Shown piece by piece: positions 46,212-55,167 of a stretch of 64,000 bases of DNA (position 1 is its first letter; every line of letters starts with the position of its first letter). A model generated the notes under the pieces. It was not told where the DNA came from. It was given only the letters and a program-made list of their open reading frames with translations, and ran no database searches. The translations under genes were made by a program, and so were the position numbers. This DNA comes from Moraxellaceae bacterium (GTDB lineage: Bacteria > Pseudomonadota > Gammaproteobacteria > Pseudomonadales > Moraxellaceae), in NCBI GenBank assembly GCA_029237815.1, contig JAQZBP010000002.1, positions 142,917 to 206,916 on the forward strand, given 5' to 3'.

Positions 46212-47893
46212 GAGTGCTTGTCTCCTTTTTCCAGAAGTGCCGCGGCCAACAGGGCCTGCCAGTCCTCGGGAGTGTCTCCGCGGATGCGCCCTTCGGCGCG
46301 GAAGCTGACCAGTCGCTCCAGCGGCAATGCCGCCGTCACGCCGGCCTCGGTAATGGATTGGCCCAGGTCACGCAGGAGGGTGTCGGCGGCCTGGCGCACT
46401 TCCTGCCAGCCCGGCTCATCACCGGCATCGTGCAGCCAGCACACCACGAGGGTGTTCTCGAAGAGCCGCCACAGGCCCTTCTGCCGGCCCTGCACATACT
46501 CGACACTGCTGTCGCGCAGGCCACTCCGCTCGATACGCGTGGCGAGCTTGCCGATCGCCGCCTCCTCGCGCGTCTCCAGGCGGAAGCGCAGGACCAGCAT
46601 GAGCCCGCGCAGAGTGGCGCCGCTGCTGTCCGTGCGCGCGACCAGCGAGCTGTCCAGTGCCCGCTCCGTGGCGAAAGCGTAGATACGCGCGACCGAGAAA
46701 TACAGGGCGCCGATGAACACCGGCCCGGTCAGGTTGATGTAGACGTTTCCGACATTGACCGTGGCATAGGAGAAGCCCAGCAATACGAACTGCGAAAGGC
46801 CGTAGACGCGGTCCAGCTTGTTGGAGGCGCCATGGCGCCAGAAGGCGAAGGCCGTGCCCCAGATGATGAGCAGGGCCATGCCGAGGTAGAAGAACTTCGC
46901 CTCCGGCGCGCGCAGCCAGTCGCCATGACGCAGGTTGTCGATGGCGGTCGCGAGGATCTCGACACCCGGGAAGGAGCGGTCCAGCGGCGTGCCGCGCACG
47001 TCGAGCAGGCCCGCCGCCGTGGAACCGATCACGAGGATCTTGCCGCGGAACTCGTCGGCGGGCCGCGTCGGGCTTTCCTTCAGCGCATCGAGATAGACAT
47101 CGCTGAAGCTGACATAGCGGTAAGTAAAGGGCTTGCCGCGCCAGTTGAGCAGCAACGCGGCAGGCGCATCGCCGCCCTTCCCTTCGGCCTGCGCCACGGC
47201 AAAGGGCAAGGACGGCAGCAGCCAGCCCTGCGCATCGAGGCGCACGGGATAGCGTCGCACCACGCCGTCGCTGTCGGGATAGACGTTGTGCGTGCCGAGA
47301 TGGCCGGGCTTCTGTATCGCCTCGAAGGGCGGCAGCACCATGGCGAGCCGGGCGTCCTCCACCGCGAGCGCGGTCGCCACTGCACCCGGCACGCGCGCTG
47401 CCGGCAACCGCGAGAGCGTGTCATGGCGCGCATCGAGCCGCAGCATGGGGAGAAACACGTTCGGACTCCGCCCCAGCACCTCGTTGAAATAGGCGTCGCT
47501 GTCCGGATTCTGGATGTCGGGATCGCTGAAGAGCACATCGAAGACGACAGCCTTGGGCTCCTGCGCATTCACGTTATCGAGGAATTCCGCCAGCACCTGG
47601 CGCGGCCAGGGCCAGCGCCCGTAGTCGGCCGACATGGCCGCCAGCGACTTCTCGTCGATGTCGACGATGATGATCTCCGGATCGGGCTCCGGCACATTCA
47701 CGCGCAGGCGCAGCATGGTGTCGAAGGTCGACTGCCGCATGCCGCCGAAATAGTTGACGGTGACAGCGTCAATGACGGCGATGACCGTGAACACCGCCGC
47801 GAGGTAGAGAAAGAAGCTTTGGCGCAGGCGACGGCCGATGCTGTCGGCTGCGCGTGCGAGCCAGGTCTTCAGTCGTTGCAGGAAGGCTGACAC
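46208..47893 (-). CDS. CHASE2-domain membrane protein without recognisable output domain
   Basis: A 561-residue protein: TM helix 26-47, a periplasmic CHASE2 sensor (about 50-325: PDPEIIIVDIDEKSLA, GRWPWPRQVLAEFLDNV, KAVVFDVLFSDPD, KILVIGSTAAGLLDVRGTPLD), three further TM helices (about 334-408), and a C-terminal cytoplasmic part of about 150 residues. CHASE2 usually feeds an adenylate cyclase, kinase or GGDEF output. Here the C-terminal part (AIGKLATRIERSGLRDSSVEY, WLHDAGDEPGWQEVRQAAD) matches none I know. It leads the operon CHASE2 - SH3 - M48. Confidence 0.88.
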   Translation of the reverse strand: MSAFLQRLKTWLARAADSIGRRLRQSFFLYLAAVFTVIAVIDAVTVNYFGGMRQSTFDTMLRLRVNVPEPDPEIIIVDIDEKSLAAMSADYGRWPWPRQVLAEFLDNVNAQEPKAVVFDVLFSDPDIQNPDSDAYFNEVLGRSPNVFLPMLRLDARHDTLSRLPAARVPGAVATALAVEDARLAMVLPPFEAIQKPGHLGTHNVYPDSDGVVRRYPVRLDAQGWLLPSLPFAVAQAEGKGGDAPAALLLNWRGKPFTYRYVSFSDVYLDALKESPTRPADEFRGKILVIGSTAAGLLDVRGTPLDRSFPGVEILATAIDNLRHGDWLRAPEAKFFYLGMALLIIWGTAFAFWRHGASNKLDRVYGLSQFVLLGFSYATVNVGNVYINLTGPVFIGALYFSVARIYAFATERALDSSLVARTDSSGATLRGLMLVLRFRLETREEAAIGKLATRIERSGLRDSSVEYVQGRQKGLWRLFENTLVVCWLHDAGDEPGWQEVRQAADTLLRDLGQSITEAGVTAALPLERLVSFRAEGRIRGDTPEDWQALLAAALLEKGDKHS

Positions 47894-47929
47894 TGGTTGT
47901 GATTCCCTTTTTCTTGTTGAGGCCCGGAC

Positions 47930-48253
47930 TCAGCCGTTCCGGGACAGCAGCCCGAGGCCCAATACGCCGGATACGATGAGCAGTATGCACAGGACCCGGG
48001 CCAGCTCACGCGATTCGTTGAAGAGGAACATGCCGCAGATGGCCGTCCCCACGGCCCCGAGGCCCGTCCACACCGCATAGCTCGTGCCGACCGGCAACGT
48101 GCGCTGCGCCAGGGCCAGCAGCCATACCGACACCACCATGCCCGCCACGCAGGCCAGCGATGGCCATAACCGGGTGAAGCCCTGCGTGTATTTCATGGTG
48201 ACGGCCCACTGCACCTCGAAGGCCGCCGCCAGCAAAAGATAGATCCAGGCCAT
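47930..48253 (-). CDS. SMR family exporter, Gdx/SugE-like
   Basis: A 107-residue four-helix membrane protein. The essential Glu is in AAFEVQWAVTMKYTQGF, followed by LPVGTSYAVWTGLGAVGTAICG, very close to the SugE/Gdx group rather than EmrE. The trailing GMFLFNESRELARVLCILLI and LGLLSRNG complete the family. Gdx proteins export guanidinium. I looked for the guanidine riboswitches that often precede such genes and do not see one. Confidence 0.9.
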   Translation of the reverse strand: MAWIYLLLAAAFEVQWAVTMKYTQGFTRLWPSLACVAGMVVSVWLLALAQRTLPVGTSYAVWTGLGAVGTAICGMFLFNESRELARVLCILLIVSGVLGLGLLSRNG

Positions 48254-48336
48254 GACTTCCCCTCACCTTCGCGAACCTTAGCACGGCCTCGTCCGGGCGA
48301 AAGCTCTGGACAACCCGCTGCCAGAGCCGCTTGCGT

Positions 48337-49377
48337 TCAGCGGGAGAGGAAGACCTCGAACGCCGGACTCCAGCGCTCACGCAGCCCTTCTCCGGCCCGC
48401 TCGATATAGAGCACGGCGAGACCCTGCTCGCCCGCCAGCGCCAGGCCCCGGTCGGGGCCCAGCACGTTGAAGGCGGTCGCTAGCGCATCCGCTCTTTGCG
48501 CACCGGCGGTGGCCGGCAGCACCACCGTCACGGACACGCCGGCGTGCGTCACCGGATAGCCCGTTTCTGGATCGATGGTGTGCGAATAGCGCCGGCCCGC
48601 GATCTCGCGGAAATTCCGGTAGGCGCCCGACGTGGAGACCACGTGATCGGCCAGCTGCAGGCGTCTGGCGGGCAGTCTGTTGCCGTCGGGCTGCTCGATG
48701 GCCATCTGCCACGCGTCGCCATCCGGCCGTACGCCACGTACACGGGCCGTGCCCGCCACCGTCACGAGATAGCTTTCCACGCCGGCTCGCTCCAGCACGG
48801 CGGCAAGTGCGTCGACTCCGGCGCCTTCGCCCAGCGACGACAGGTCCAGCCGGATGTCGCGCAGACGTACCAGCGCGTGCCGGTCTCGATCGATCCTGAT
48901 GTGCCGCGCGCCCAGCGCCGCCCTCGCCGCGGCAATTGCCTCTGCCGACGGCATCGCCGCGGGCGCTGTGCTGGCGCCAAAGCCCCAGAGCTCCACCAGA
49001 GGGCCGACCGTAATGTCATAAGCGCCCTGCGAGAGCACCCCGACCTCAATGGCGGTAACGACGCCCCGCAGCAGGGGCGGCGACACTGGCAGCCACTCTC
49101 CCACGGGATGGCGGTTGAAGCGCATCAGTTCGCTATCGGGACGGTAGGTGGACAGTGTACCGTCCAGGCTATCCAGCGCCTCCTGAAGGTCACGATGCAG
49201 ACCGACCCCGATTTCGGCTGACGGTATTTCCCCCAGCTTCACCTGCCATTGCATGCTGCTGAAGGCGACGCCGCCCAGCGTGACAGGCAGCGGCGGCGCC
49301 GCCCGGGGCGGCGCCGAGGCGCAACCCGCCAGCACAAGGCTTGCCGCAACCCCAAGCAGCACGCTACGCAACGCCAT
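48337..49377 (-). CDS. ApbE-like FAD:protein FMN transferase, divergent lipoprotein
   Basis: A 346-residue lipoprotein (lipobox LAGC) starting at ATG 49377 with GAGGG 8 nt upstream. ApbE structure is recognisable: STYRPDSELMRFNRH, YDITVGPLVELWGFG, DLSSLGEGAGVDAL, SHTIDPETGYPVTHAGVSVTV and RADALATAFNVLG. The last two carry the metal-site residues. But the usual DLSxIAKGYAVD segment reads DLSSLGEGAGVD (Lys replaced by Glu) and the usual GGE element reads VAGTARVRG, both near the FAD site. Activity is therefore uncertain. No nqr, rnf or other flavinylated partner is next to it. Confidence 0.88.
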   Translation of the reverse strand: MALRSVLLGVAASLVLAGCASAPPRAAPPLPVTLGGVAFSSMQWQVKLGEIPSAEIGVGLHRDLQEALDSLDGTLSTYRPDSELMRFNRHPVGEWLPVSPPLLRGVVTAIEVGVLSQGAYDITVGPLVELWGFGASTAPAAMPSAEAIAAARAALGARHIRIDRDRHALVRLRDIRLDLSSLGEGAGVDALAAVLERAGVESYLVTVAGTARVRGVRPDGDAWQMAIEQPDGNRLPARRLQLADHVVSTSGAYRNFREIAGRRYSHTIDPETGYPVTHAGVSVTVVLPATAGAQRADALATAFNVLGPDRGLALAGEQGLAVLYIERAGEGLRERWSPAFEVFLSR

Positions 49378-49502
49378 ACCCATCGCCCTCAATCCAGAAA
49401 CCCGCCCTGCCGCCGGCCCGTAAAACCAGTCGTCGAACCCGTTCCGAAAAGCATCGGGCCGGCATTAGCCGGCCCGATTTTCACACACAACACGCGGCGC
49501 GA

Positions 49503-50966
49503 TCAGTGCACAGAGGCATCCGCGGGCGGGAAGCTCTGGTACTTCACGCCGGCCATCTGCTGGACGATGCGCACGACCTGGCAGCTGTAGCCCATCTCGT
49601 TGTCGTACCAGACGTACAGCGTCACGTGGTTGCCATTGACGATGGTGGCCTGGGCATCGAACACGCCCGCGGAACGGGAGCCGATGAAGTCCGTGGACAC
49701 GACTTCCGTCGAATTGGTGTAGTCGATCTGGCCCTGCAGGTCGGAGTAGAGCGCCACCTGGCGCAGGTACTCGTTGACGTCCTCGCGGGTGACCGCGTTC
49801 GGGAAAGTCAGGTTCAGGATGGCCAGCGAAACGTTCGGGGTCGGCACGCGGATGGAGTTGCCGGTGAGCTTGCCCTGCAGCTGCGGCAGTGCCTTGGCGA
49901 CCGCCTTGGCAGCGCCGGTTTCGGTGATGACCATGTTCAGCACGGCGGAGCGGCCGCGGCGATCGGCCTTGTGGTAGTTGTCGATCAGGTTCTGGTCATT
50001 GGTGAAGCTGTGCACCGTCTCCACGTGGCCGGAAACAATGCCGTATTTCTCGTCCAGCACCTTCAGCACAGGGGTGATGGCGTTGGTGGTGCAGGAAGCG
50101 GCCGACAGGATCTTGTCGTCGGTGCTGATGCTGTTGCTGTTCACGCCGTACACGATGTTCTTGATCGCGCCCTTGGCCGGGGCCGTCAGGATCACACGGG
50201 AAATGCCCTTGCTGTTCAGGTGCCGGCCGAGGCCTTCCTCGTCCTTCAGCTTTCCGGTGTTGTCGATCAGGATGGCGTTGCTGATGCCGTACTGGGTGTA
50301 GTCGACGTCTTCCGGCTTGCTCGCGTAGATCACCTTGATGAAGTTGCCGTTGGCGATGATGGCCTCGTTCTCTTCATCCACGGCGATCGTGCCGTCGAAG
50401 GGGCCGTGCACGGAGTCGCGGCGCAGCAGCGAGGCGCGCTTCTGCAGATCACCTTCCTGCGTCTTGCGCACGACGATGGCGCGCAGGCGCATGCCGTTGC
50501 CGGAACCGGTCTTCTCGACCAGCAGACGGGCCAGCATGCGACCGATGCGGCCGAAGCCGAACAGCACGATGTCGGTGGCGAGGCCTTCGTCCTTCACGCC
50601 GACCACCGGTGCCACGGCCTTGCGTACGAAGGCCTCGACGTCACCGCCGCCGGCTTCACGGAAATCGATGGCGAGCTTGCCGATGTCGACCATGCAAGGG
50701 CCGAGGTCAAGGCGACTCAGCACTTCCAGCAGCGGATAGGTGTCCACCACGGACAGGTCGCCGGCAATCATGCGCACGCGACGGTGGTGCTTGAGGATCT
50801 GGATGACGGAATTGTTGACCAGGCTGCGGCCATACACGGCGATGATGACGTTACGCTCGCGGTAGAGCTTGCCGATCATGGGAATCATGGTTTCGGCAAT
50901 GGCTTCGCGGTTCTTCCAGCGACCGAAATGGTCGTCCTGCAGGGCGGTGATGGTCTCGGCGCTCAC
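49503..50966 (-). CDS. Glyceraldehyde-3-phosphate dehydrogenase, long form
   Basis: A 487-residue enzyme with an extra N-terminal region of about 130 residues before the Rossmann motif DIVLFGFGRIGR (132-143). Catalytic Cys291 in AASCTTNA and His318 in ETVHSFTND are in place, and the C-terminal WYDNEMGYSCQVVRIVQQM is typical. Long-form Gap of this size is known in Pseudomonas-type gammaproteobacteria besides the ordinary 330-residue enzyme. It catalyses the phosphorylating oxidation of glyceraldehyde-3-phosphate or its reverse. Monocistronic. Confidence 0.94.
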   Translation of the reverse strand: MSAETITALQDDHFGRWKNREAIAETMIPMIGKLYRERNVIIAVYGRSLVNNSVIQILKHHRRVRMIAGDLSVVDTYPLLEVLSRLDLGPCMVDIGKLAIDFREAGGGDVEAFVRKAVAPVVGVKDEGLATDIVLFGFGRIGRMLARLLVEKTGSGNGMRLRAIVVRKTQEGDLQKRASLLRRDSVHGPFDGTIAVDEENEAIIANGNFIKVIYASKPEDVDYTQYGISNAILIDNTGKLKDEEGLGRHLNSKGISRVILTAPAKGAIKNIVYGVNSNSISTDDKILSAASCTTNAITPVLKVLDEKYGIVSGHVETVHSFTNDQNLIDNYHKADRRGRSAVLNMVITETGAAKAVAKALPQLQGKLTGNSIRVPTPNVSLAILNLTFPNAVTREDVNEYLRQVALYSDLQGQIDYTNSTEVVSTDFIGSRSAGVFDAQATIVNGNHVTLYVWYDNEMGYSCQVVRIVQQMAGVKYQSFPPADASVH

Positions 50967-51130
50967 GTCGGGGTCCTCATCTGCGGCGGGGGGGATTTGA
51001 GGGCGCGGATTCTAGCCGTTTTCAGAGGCCTTGTCAGGGCAGACGCCAAGGTCCGGACAGGGCTGCCCAGGTAGCGAATCGGGACAGCCGGATGCACGTT
51101 CCCGCGCTTCCCGTCAGGCCGTAAAAACGC

Positions 51131-51385
51131 CTATTTCTGGAACTGCGCCTTCCACTTGTCGTAGGGCATGCCATAGACGATTTCACGGGCCTCGGGATCG
51201 CTGAGCACGAGCCCCTTCTCCTCGGCCGCGGCCCGGTACCATTTGGACAGGCAGTTGCGGCAGAATCCGGCCAGATTCATCAGGTCGATGTTCTGCACAT
51301 CGCTGCGCTCGCGCAGGTGCGCCACGAGACGACGGAAGGCGGCGGCCTCGAGTTCGGTGCGTTGCTGCTCGGTCAGTTCGGTCAT
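51131..51385 (-). CDS. DUF1244 family protein
   Basis: An 84-residue soluble protein with the family core FRRLVAHLRERSDVQNIDLMNLAGFCRNCLSKWYRAAAEEKG and the end YGMPYDKWKAQFQ. Cys residues in FCRNC and the helical content fit the solved structural fold of the family. Function unknown. It lies 49 bp downstream of yaaA on the same strand. Confidence 0.93.
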   Translation of the reverse strand: MTELTEQQRTELEAAAFRRLVAHLRERSDVQNIDLMNLAGFCRNCLSKWYRAAAEEKGLVLSDPEAREIVYGMPYDKWKAQFQK

Positions 51386-51434
51386 GAGACTCTCCGTTTA
51401 TCCAGATATTGGCGCGCGGCGGGCTTGGACCGCG

Positions 51435-52214
51435 TCACTTGGCAGGCATCCTGCGCGTGAAGACCAGCGTGTCGCCAGCTGAAAGCGCGCGATTGAAGGC
51501 ATAGCCGTCACAGCGGAAATCCAGGAGCGCGGCCGGATCCGCCAGGCGGTTCTGCACGATGTAGGCAGCCATCAGTCCCCGGGCCCGCTTGGCATAGAAG
51601 CTCACCATCTTGTGTTTGCCGTCCTTTTCCTCACGGAACTGCGGTGTCACTACACGCGCCTTGAGCGCCGGCGTGAGGGCGGCCCTGCTGTACTCCTCGG
51701 ACGCCAGGTTGACGAGCACGTCGTCGCCCTGCTCCGCCAGCGCCCGGTTCAGCGCCTTCGCCAGCGTGTCGCCCCAGAACTCGTAAAGATTCCTGCCCTT
51801 CGGAGTGGCCAGTGGCGTTCCCATTTCCAGGCGATAGGGCTGGAGCCGGTCGAGCGGCCGCAGCAGGCCATAAAGACCGGAGAGGATGCGCAAGTGCGCC
51901 TGGGCATAGGCGTGGTCGTCCGGGCTGAAAGTCCAGGCCGCCATGCCCTCGTAGACGTCGCCCTTGAAGGCCAGCACGGCAGCACGGGAGTTGGCCCGGG
52001 TGAAGCGCGGCGACCATTCAGCATACCGGGCGACATTCAGCCCTGCCAGCTTGTCGCTTATATCCATGAGCCGAGCGACCTCTGCCACCGGCAGGTCGCG
52101 CAGGAGGCCAATCAGGGCCTCGCTCTGCTTCACGAATACGGGCATGGTCAGCGGCAAATCGGGAACCGGACTGTCGTAGTCCAGTGTTTTCGCGGGGGAA
52201 AGAACTGCAAGCAT
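51435..52214 (-). CDS. yaaA: Peroxide stress protein YaaA
   Basis: A 259-residue protein with the YaaA pattern: MLAVLSPAKTLDY, FKGDVYEGMAAWTFSPDD, RILSGLYGLLRPLDRLQPYRLEMG, ASEEYSRAA and SFYAKRARGLMAAYIV. Known in E. coli to limit intracellular iron and DNA damage during peroxide stress. Length is as expected. It is divergent from the enoyl-CoA hydratase gene (75-bp gap). Confidence 0.95.
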   Translation of the reverse strand: MLAVLSPAKTLDYDSPVPDLPLTMPVFVKQSEALIGLLRDLPVAEVARLMDISDKLAGLNVARYAEWSPRFTRANSRAAVLAFKGDVYEGMAAWTFSPDDHAYAQAHLRILSGLYGLLRPLDRLQPYRLEMGTPLATPKGRNLYEFWGDTLAKALNRALAEQGDDVLVNLASEEYSRAALTPALKARVVTPQFREEKDGKHKMVSFYAKRARGLMAAYIVQNRLADPAALLDFRCDGYAFNRALSAGDTLVFTRRMPAK

Positions 52215-52289
52215 GGCGGGCCTCCGGGCGCCATTCTAGCCTCTGTCCGGTCCTGCCGTTAGACTCCGGCGCTTGCGAGGAGCTCAACC

Positions 52290-52979
52290 ATGTCATTCAT
52301 GAAGCTGGAAAAAAGAGGCGCCGTATACGTCCTGACCCTGACCAACGGGGAAAAGGACAATACCTTCAATCCCGATGTCCTGATCGAGTACCACCAGATG
52401 CTCGACCGGATCGAAAGCTATCCCGACAATGCCGCCCTGCTGATCACCAGCGATCATCCCAAGACCTTCTGCAACGGCATCGACCTGCCGTGGTTGCTGA
52501 CGCAGTCACCCGAAGGTTTCCAGGCCTTCGTGGCCCAGCTCGAAAGCCTGCTGCTGCGGGTCGCCGTGCTGAACCTGCCGGTGATCGCCGCCCTCAACGG
52601 CAACTGCTACGCGGGCGGCGCGATTCTCGCCTCGGCCTGCGATTTCCGCTTCATGCGCGAGGACCGCGGTCGCTTCTGCTTCTCCGAGGTCAACATCAAG
52701 ATCCCTTTCACGCCCGTGATGGTCGACATCATCAGGCTTCTGCCGGACCCGCAGGCGCTGCGCGACCTCGCGTTGACCGGCAAGGCCGTGGGTGGACTCG
52801 AGGCCTACCGGATGAAGGTGGCGGATCGTATCTACGGTGAATCAGCGCTGTTCCCCGAGGCACTGGCTTTTGCCGAGGCCATGGCGGAAAAGCATCGCGC
52901 CACATACACGACCATCAAACGCAGCCTGCGACCGGAACTCAGCGCCGTTGCCCGTGAACGCGGACTGATCCGTGCCTGA
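52290..52979 (+). CDS. Enoyl-CoA hydratase/isomerase family protein
   Basis: A 229-residue crotonase-fold protein. The oxyanion loops are visible: SDHPKTFCNGIDLPWL and ALNGNCYAGGAILASACDFRFM, then the catalytic region FSEVNIKIPFTPVM. It is shorter than most family members (about 255-265), lacking part of the C-terminal trimerisation helices. The spacing and the IPF segment resemble delta3-delta2-enoyl-CoA isomerases more than hydratases, but this is not decisive. Its stop overlaps the next gene by 8 nt. Confidence 0.9.
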   Translation: MSFMKLEKRGAVYVLTLTNGEKDNTFNPDVLIEYHQMLDRIESYPDNAALLITSDHPKTFCNGIDLPWLLTQSPEGFQAFVAQLESLLLRVAVLNLPVIAALNGNCYAGGAILASACDFRFMREDRGRFCFSEVNIKIPFTPVMVDIIRLLPDPQALRDLALTGKAVGGLEAYRMKVADRIYGESALFPEALAFAEAMAEKHRATYTTIKRSLRPELSAVARERGLIRA

Positions 52980-53817
52980 ACTGGTTCCAGGAATGCCGGT
53001 CGCGCTATCGCCGCTGGTGACGCGGGTGCTCGCGCCCAACCCCGGCTTCATGACGGGGCCGGGCACCAACAGTTACCTGATCGGGCGCAAGGAAATCGCG
53101 GTGCTGGATCCCGGGCCCGCGCTGTCGGCCCATGTCGATGCGCTGCTTAGCGCCGCCCAGGCCATCGGCGGCCGCATCCGCTGGATCGTGCTGACGCACA
53201 CGCATCTTGATCATGCGCCGGCAGCGCTTGAGCTGCAGAAGCGGACAGGAGCAAGAATCCTGGGACAGGCGCCGCTGGAAGGAGACCCTGCCCAGGCCGG
53301 AGTCGCCATCGATCAGCAGCTGGAACACGGTGATGTCCTTGCAGCCGGCGAATTCCGGCTGCAGGCGTTGCATACGCCAGGACACGTCGGGAACCACCTC
53401 TGCTATCTCCTGAAAGAGGAGCGCCAGCTCTTCAGTGGAGACCATCTCATCAATGGCTCGACGGTGGTCATCATTCCGCCCTCTGGAAACATGGCGGACT
53501 ACATCCGTTCGCTGGAAATGCTTGTGCAAGAAGACATCGAGACCATTGCACCGGGTCATGGCGACCTGATCGCGAATGCGCAGGGACTGGTGCAATACAC
53601 CATTCAGCATCGGCTGGCTCGTGAGGCCAAGGTACTCGGCAGGCTGGAAATGGAGCCGCGGAGCATTTCCGCGCTGACCCCGCTGGTCTACGACGACGTG
53701 AATCCGGCCCTGCACGCCGTGGCGCAGTTTTCACTGCATGCGCACTTGATCAAGTTACGTGACGAGGGGCGCGTCACTGAAAGCGCCAAGGGCTGGTCGC
53801 TTCCTGCAAGAAACTGA
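52972..53817 (+). CDS. MBL-fold hydrolase, LACTB2-like
   Basis: A 281-residue metallo-beta-lactamase-fold protein. Metal motif HTHLDHAP, then LHTPGHVGNHLCY, FSGDHLINGS and PGHGDLI. The C-terminal SALTPLVYDDVNPALHAVAQFSLHAHLIKLRDEGRV is the winged-helix tail of the LACTB2/RNase-like group. The start is GTG 52972, overlapping the hydratase stop; ATG 52993 is an alternative. Co-transcription with the hydratase gene is likely. The substrate (thioester, nucleic acid or other) is unknown. Confidence 0.9.
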   Translation: MPELVPGMPVALSPLVTRVLAPNPGFMTGPGTNSYLIGRKEIAVLDPGPALSAHVDALLSAAQAIGGRIRWIVLTHTHLDHAPAALELQKRTGARILGQAPLEGDPAQAGVAIDQQLEHGDVLAAGEFRLQALHTPGHVGNHLCYLLKEERQLFSGDHLINGSTVVIIPPSGNMADYIRSLEMLVQEDIETIAPGHGDLIANAQGLVQYTIQHRLAREAKVLGRLEMEPRSISALTPLVYDDVNPALHAVAQFSLHAHLIKLRDEGRVTESAKGWSLPARN

Positions 53818-53877
53818 CTCGCGCCCTTTGGCAGAGGCTCAGCCCTGGCCCGCAGACAGTTCCGGACTTCCCCTCAT

Positions 53878-54048
53878 TCAATGATGCTGCCTGCCACGCT
53901 GGCCGCCCTGCTGCTGATGCTGCGTCGGATGCGGCTGGTGAACCTGCTTCACATAGTCCTTCTCGCGCTCCTGCCGCGAGTCGTCACGATCATGCAGCGG
54001 CCGTTTACCCGGCTTGATGGGCTCGGCGGGCTCGAGTTCGCTTTTCAT
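53878..54048 (-). CDS. Small hydrophilic 56-residue protein
   Basis: It starts at ATG 54048, with AGGAG 8 nt upstream, a convincing translation signal. The sequence is highly charged: MKSELEPAEPIKPGKRPLHD, RDDSRQEREKDYVKQV, then a His/Gln/Gly-rich tail (HQPHPTQHQQQGGQRGRQHH). I know no family. It is likely intrinsically disordered. It lies between convergent and divergent neighbours and is probably monocistronic. Confidence 0.6.
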   Translation of the reverse strand: MKSELEPAEPIKPGKRPLHDRDDSRQEREKDYVKQVHQPHPTQHQQQGGQRGRQHH

Positions 54049-54190
54049 TTCAGCACTCCTGAATCTGCAGGAATCGCAGGCCAACACTCTATTCCCATGG
54101 GTTGGCATATCAGGATGGAGTTACGTTAAAAAGAATGAAATGGGGTAAGAAACTGGCGACACATGTAAATCGCCAGCCTGAATAAGGCGC

Positions 54191-54222
54191 AAAAAAAAGC
54201 CCGCCTTACGGCGGGCCTTTTC
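54191..54222 (-). terminator. Terminator downstream of etfA
   Basis: AAAAAAAAGCCCGCC, loop TTAC, GGCGGGCCTTTTC. It lies 14 bp beyond the etfA stop on the minus strand, where eight U residues follow the stem. Confidence 0.9.
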
Positions 54223-54235
54223 TGGAGCATCGGCT

Positions 54236-55165
54236 TCAGATCTTGCCAGTCAGTTCCGGCACGATCGTGAACAGGTCACCCACGATGCCGTAGTCGGCCA
54301 CCTGGAAGATCGGGGCTTCCTCGTCCTTGTTGATCGCGACGATCACCTTGGAATCCTTCATGCCGGCCAGGTGCTGGATGGCGCCGGAGATACCGACGGC
54401 CACGTACAGCTGCGGCGCCACGACCTTGCCGGTCTGGCCAACCTGCATGTCGTTGGGCACGAAGCCGGCGTCCACGGCGGCGCGCGAGGCACCGACGGCG
54501 GCGCCGAGCTTGTCGGCCAGCGAGTACAGGATGTTGAAGTTTTCACCGTTGCCCATGCCGCGGCCTCCGGAGACGACGATCTTGGCGCCGGCGAGTTCCG
54601 GACGGTCGGACTTGGCCAGCTCTTCACCCACGAAGGAGGACACGCCGGCATCCTTGGCCACGGCCACGGCTTCGATGGCAGCCGAGCCACCGGTGGCGGC
54701 AGCGGCGTCGAAGCCGGTCGGGCGCACGGTCAGGACCTTGATGGCATCGGTGGACTGCACGGTGGCGATCGCGTTGCCGGCATAGATCGGGCGCTCGAAG
54801 GTATCGGCGGAGATAACCTTGGAGATTTCGGAGATCTGGTTCACGTCCAGCAGCGCGGCCACGCGCGGCAGGAAGTTTTTGCCGTTGGTGGTGGCGGGCG
54901 CCAGGATGTGGCTGTAGCCCTTGCCCAGTTCGGCAACCAGCTGGCTGACGTTCTCGGCAAGCTGATGGCCATAGGCGGCATTATCGGCAACCAGGACCTT
55001 GGCCACGCCATCGATCTTGGCAGCGGCTTCGGCAGCGGCCTGGCAGCCCTGGCCGGCGACCAGCACGTGGATGTCGCCACCGATCGCGCGGGCGGCGGTG
55101 ACGGTGTTCAGCGTGGCACCCTTGATGGCGCCATTGTCGTGTTCGGCGTAAACGAGAATGCTCAT
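54236..55165 (-). CDS. etfA: Electron transfer flavoprotein alpha subunit
   Basis: A 309-residue FAD-binding subunit. The C-terminal FAD-binding domain is clear: [60 protein letters not shown] and [21 protein letters not shown]. With EtfB it accepts electrons from acyl-CoA dehydrogenases and passes them to ETF-ubiquinone oxidoreductase. The start is 2 nt after the etfB stop. Confidence 0.96.
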   Translation of the reverse strand: MSILVYAEHDNGAIKGATLNTVTAARAIGGDIHVLVAGQGCQAAAEAAAKIDGVAKVLVADNAAYGHQLAENVSQLVAELGKGYSHILAPATTNGKNFLPRVAALLDVNQISEISKVISADTFERPIYAGNAIATVQSTDAIKVLTVRPTGFDAAAATGGSAAIEAVAVAKDAGVSSFVGEELAKSDRPELAGAKIVVSGGRGMGNGENFNILYSLADKLGAAVGASRAAVDAGFVPNDMQVGQTGKVVAPQLYVAVGISGAIQHLAGMKDSKVIVAINKDEEAPIFQVADYGIVGDLFTIVPELTGKI

Positions 55166-55167
55166 GT

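Noticed and set aside
48254..48340. A guanidine riboswitch upstream of the Gdx-like exporter gene
   Set aside because: An ACGA tetranucleotide is present but its flanks do not pair into the hairpins expected of guanidine-II, and the leader is short.
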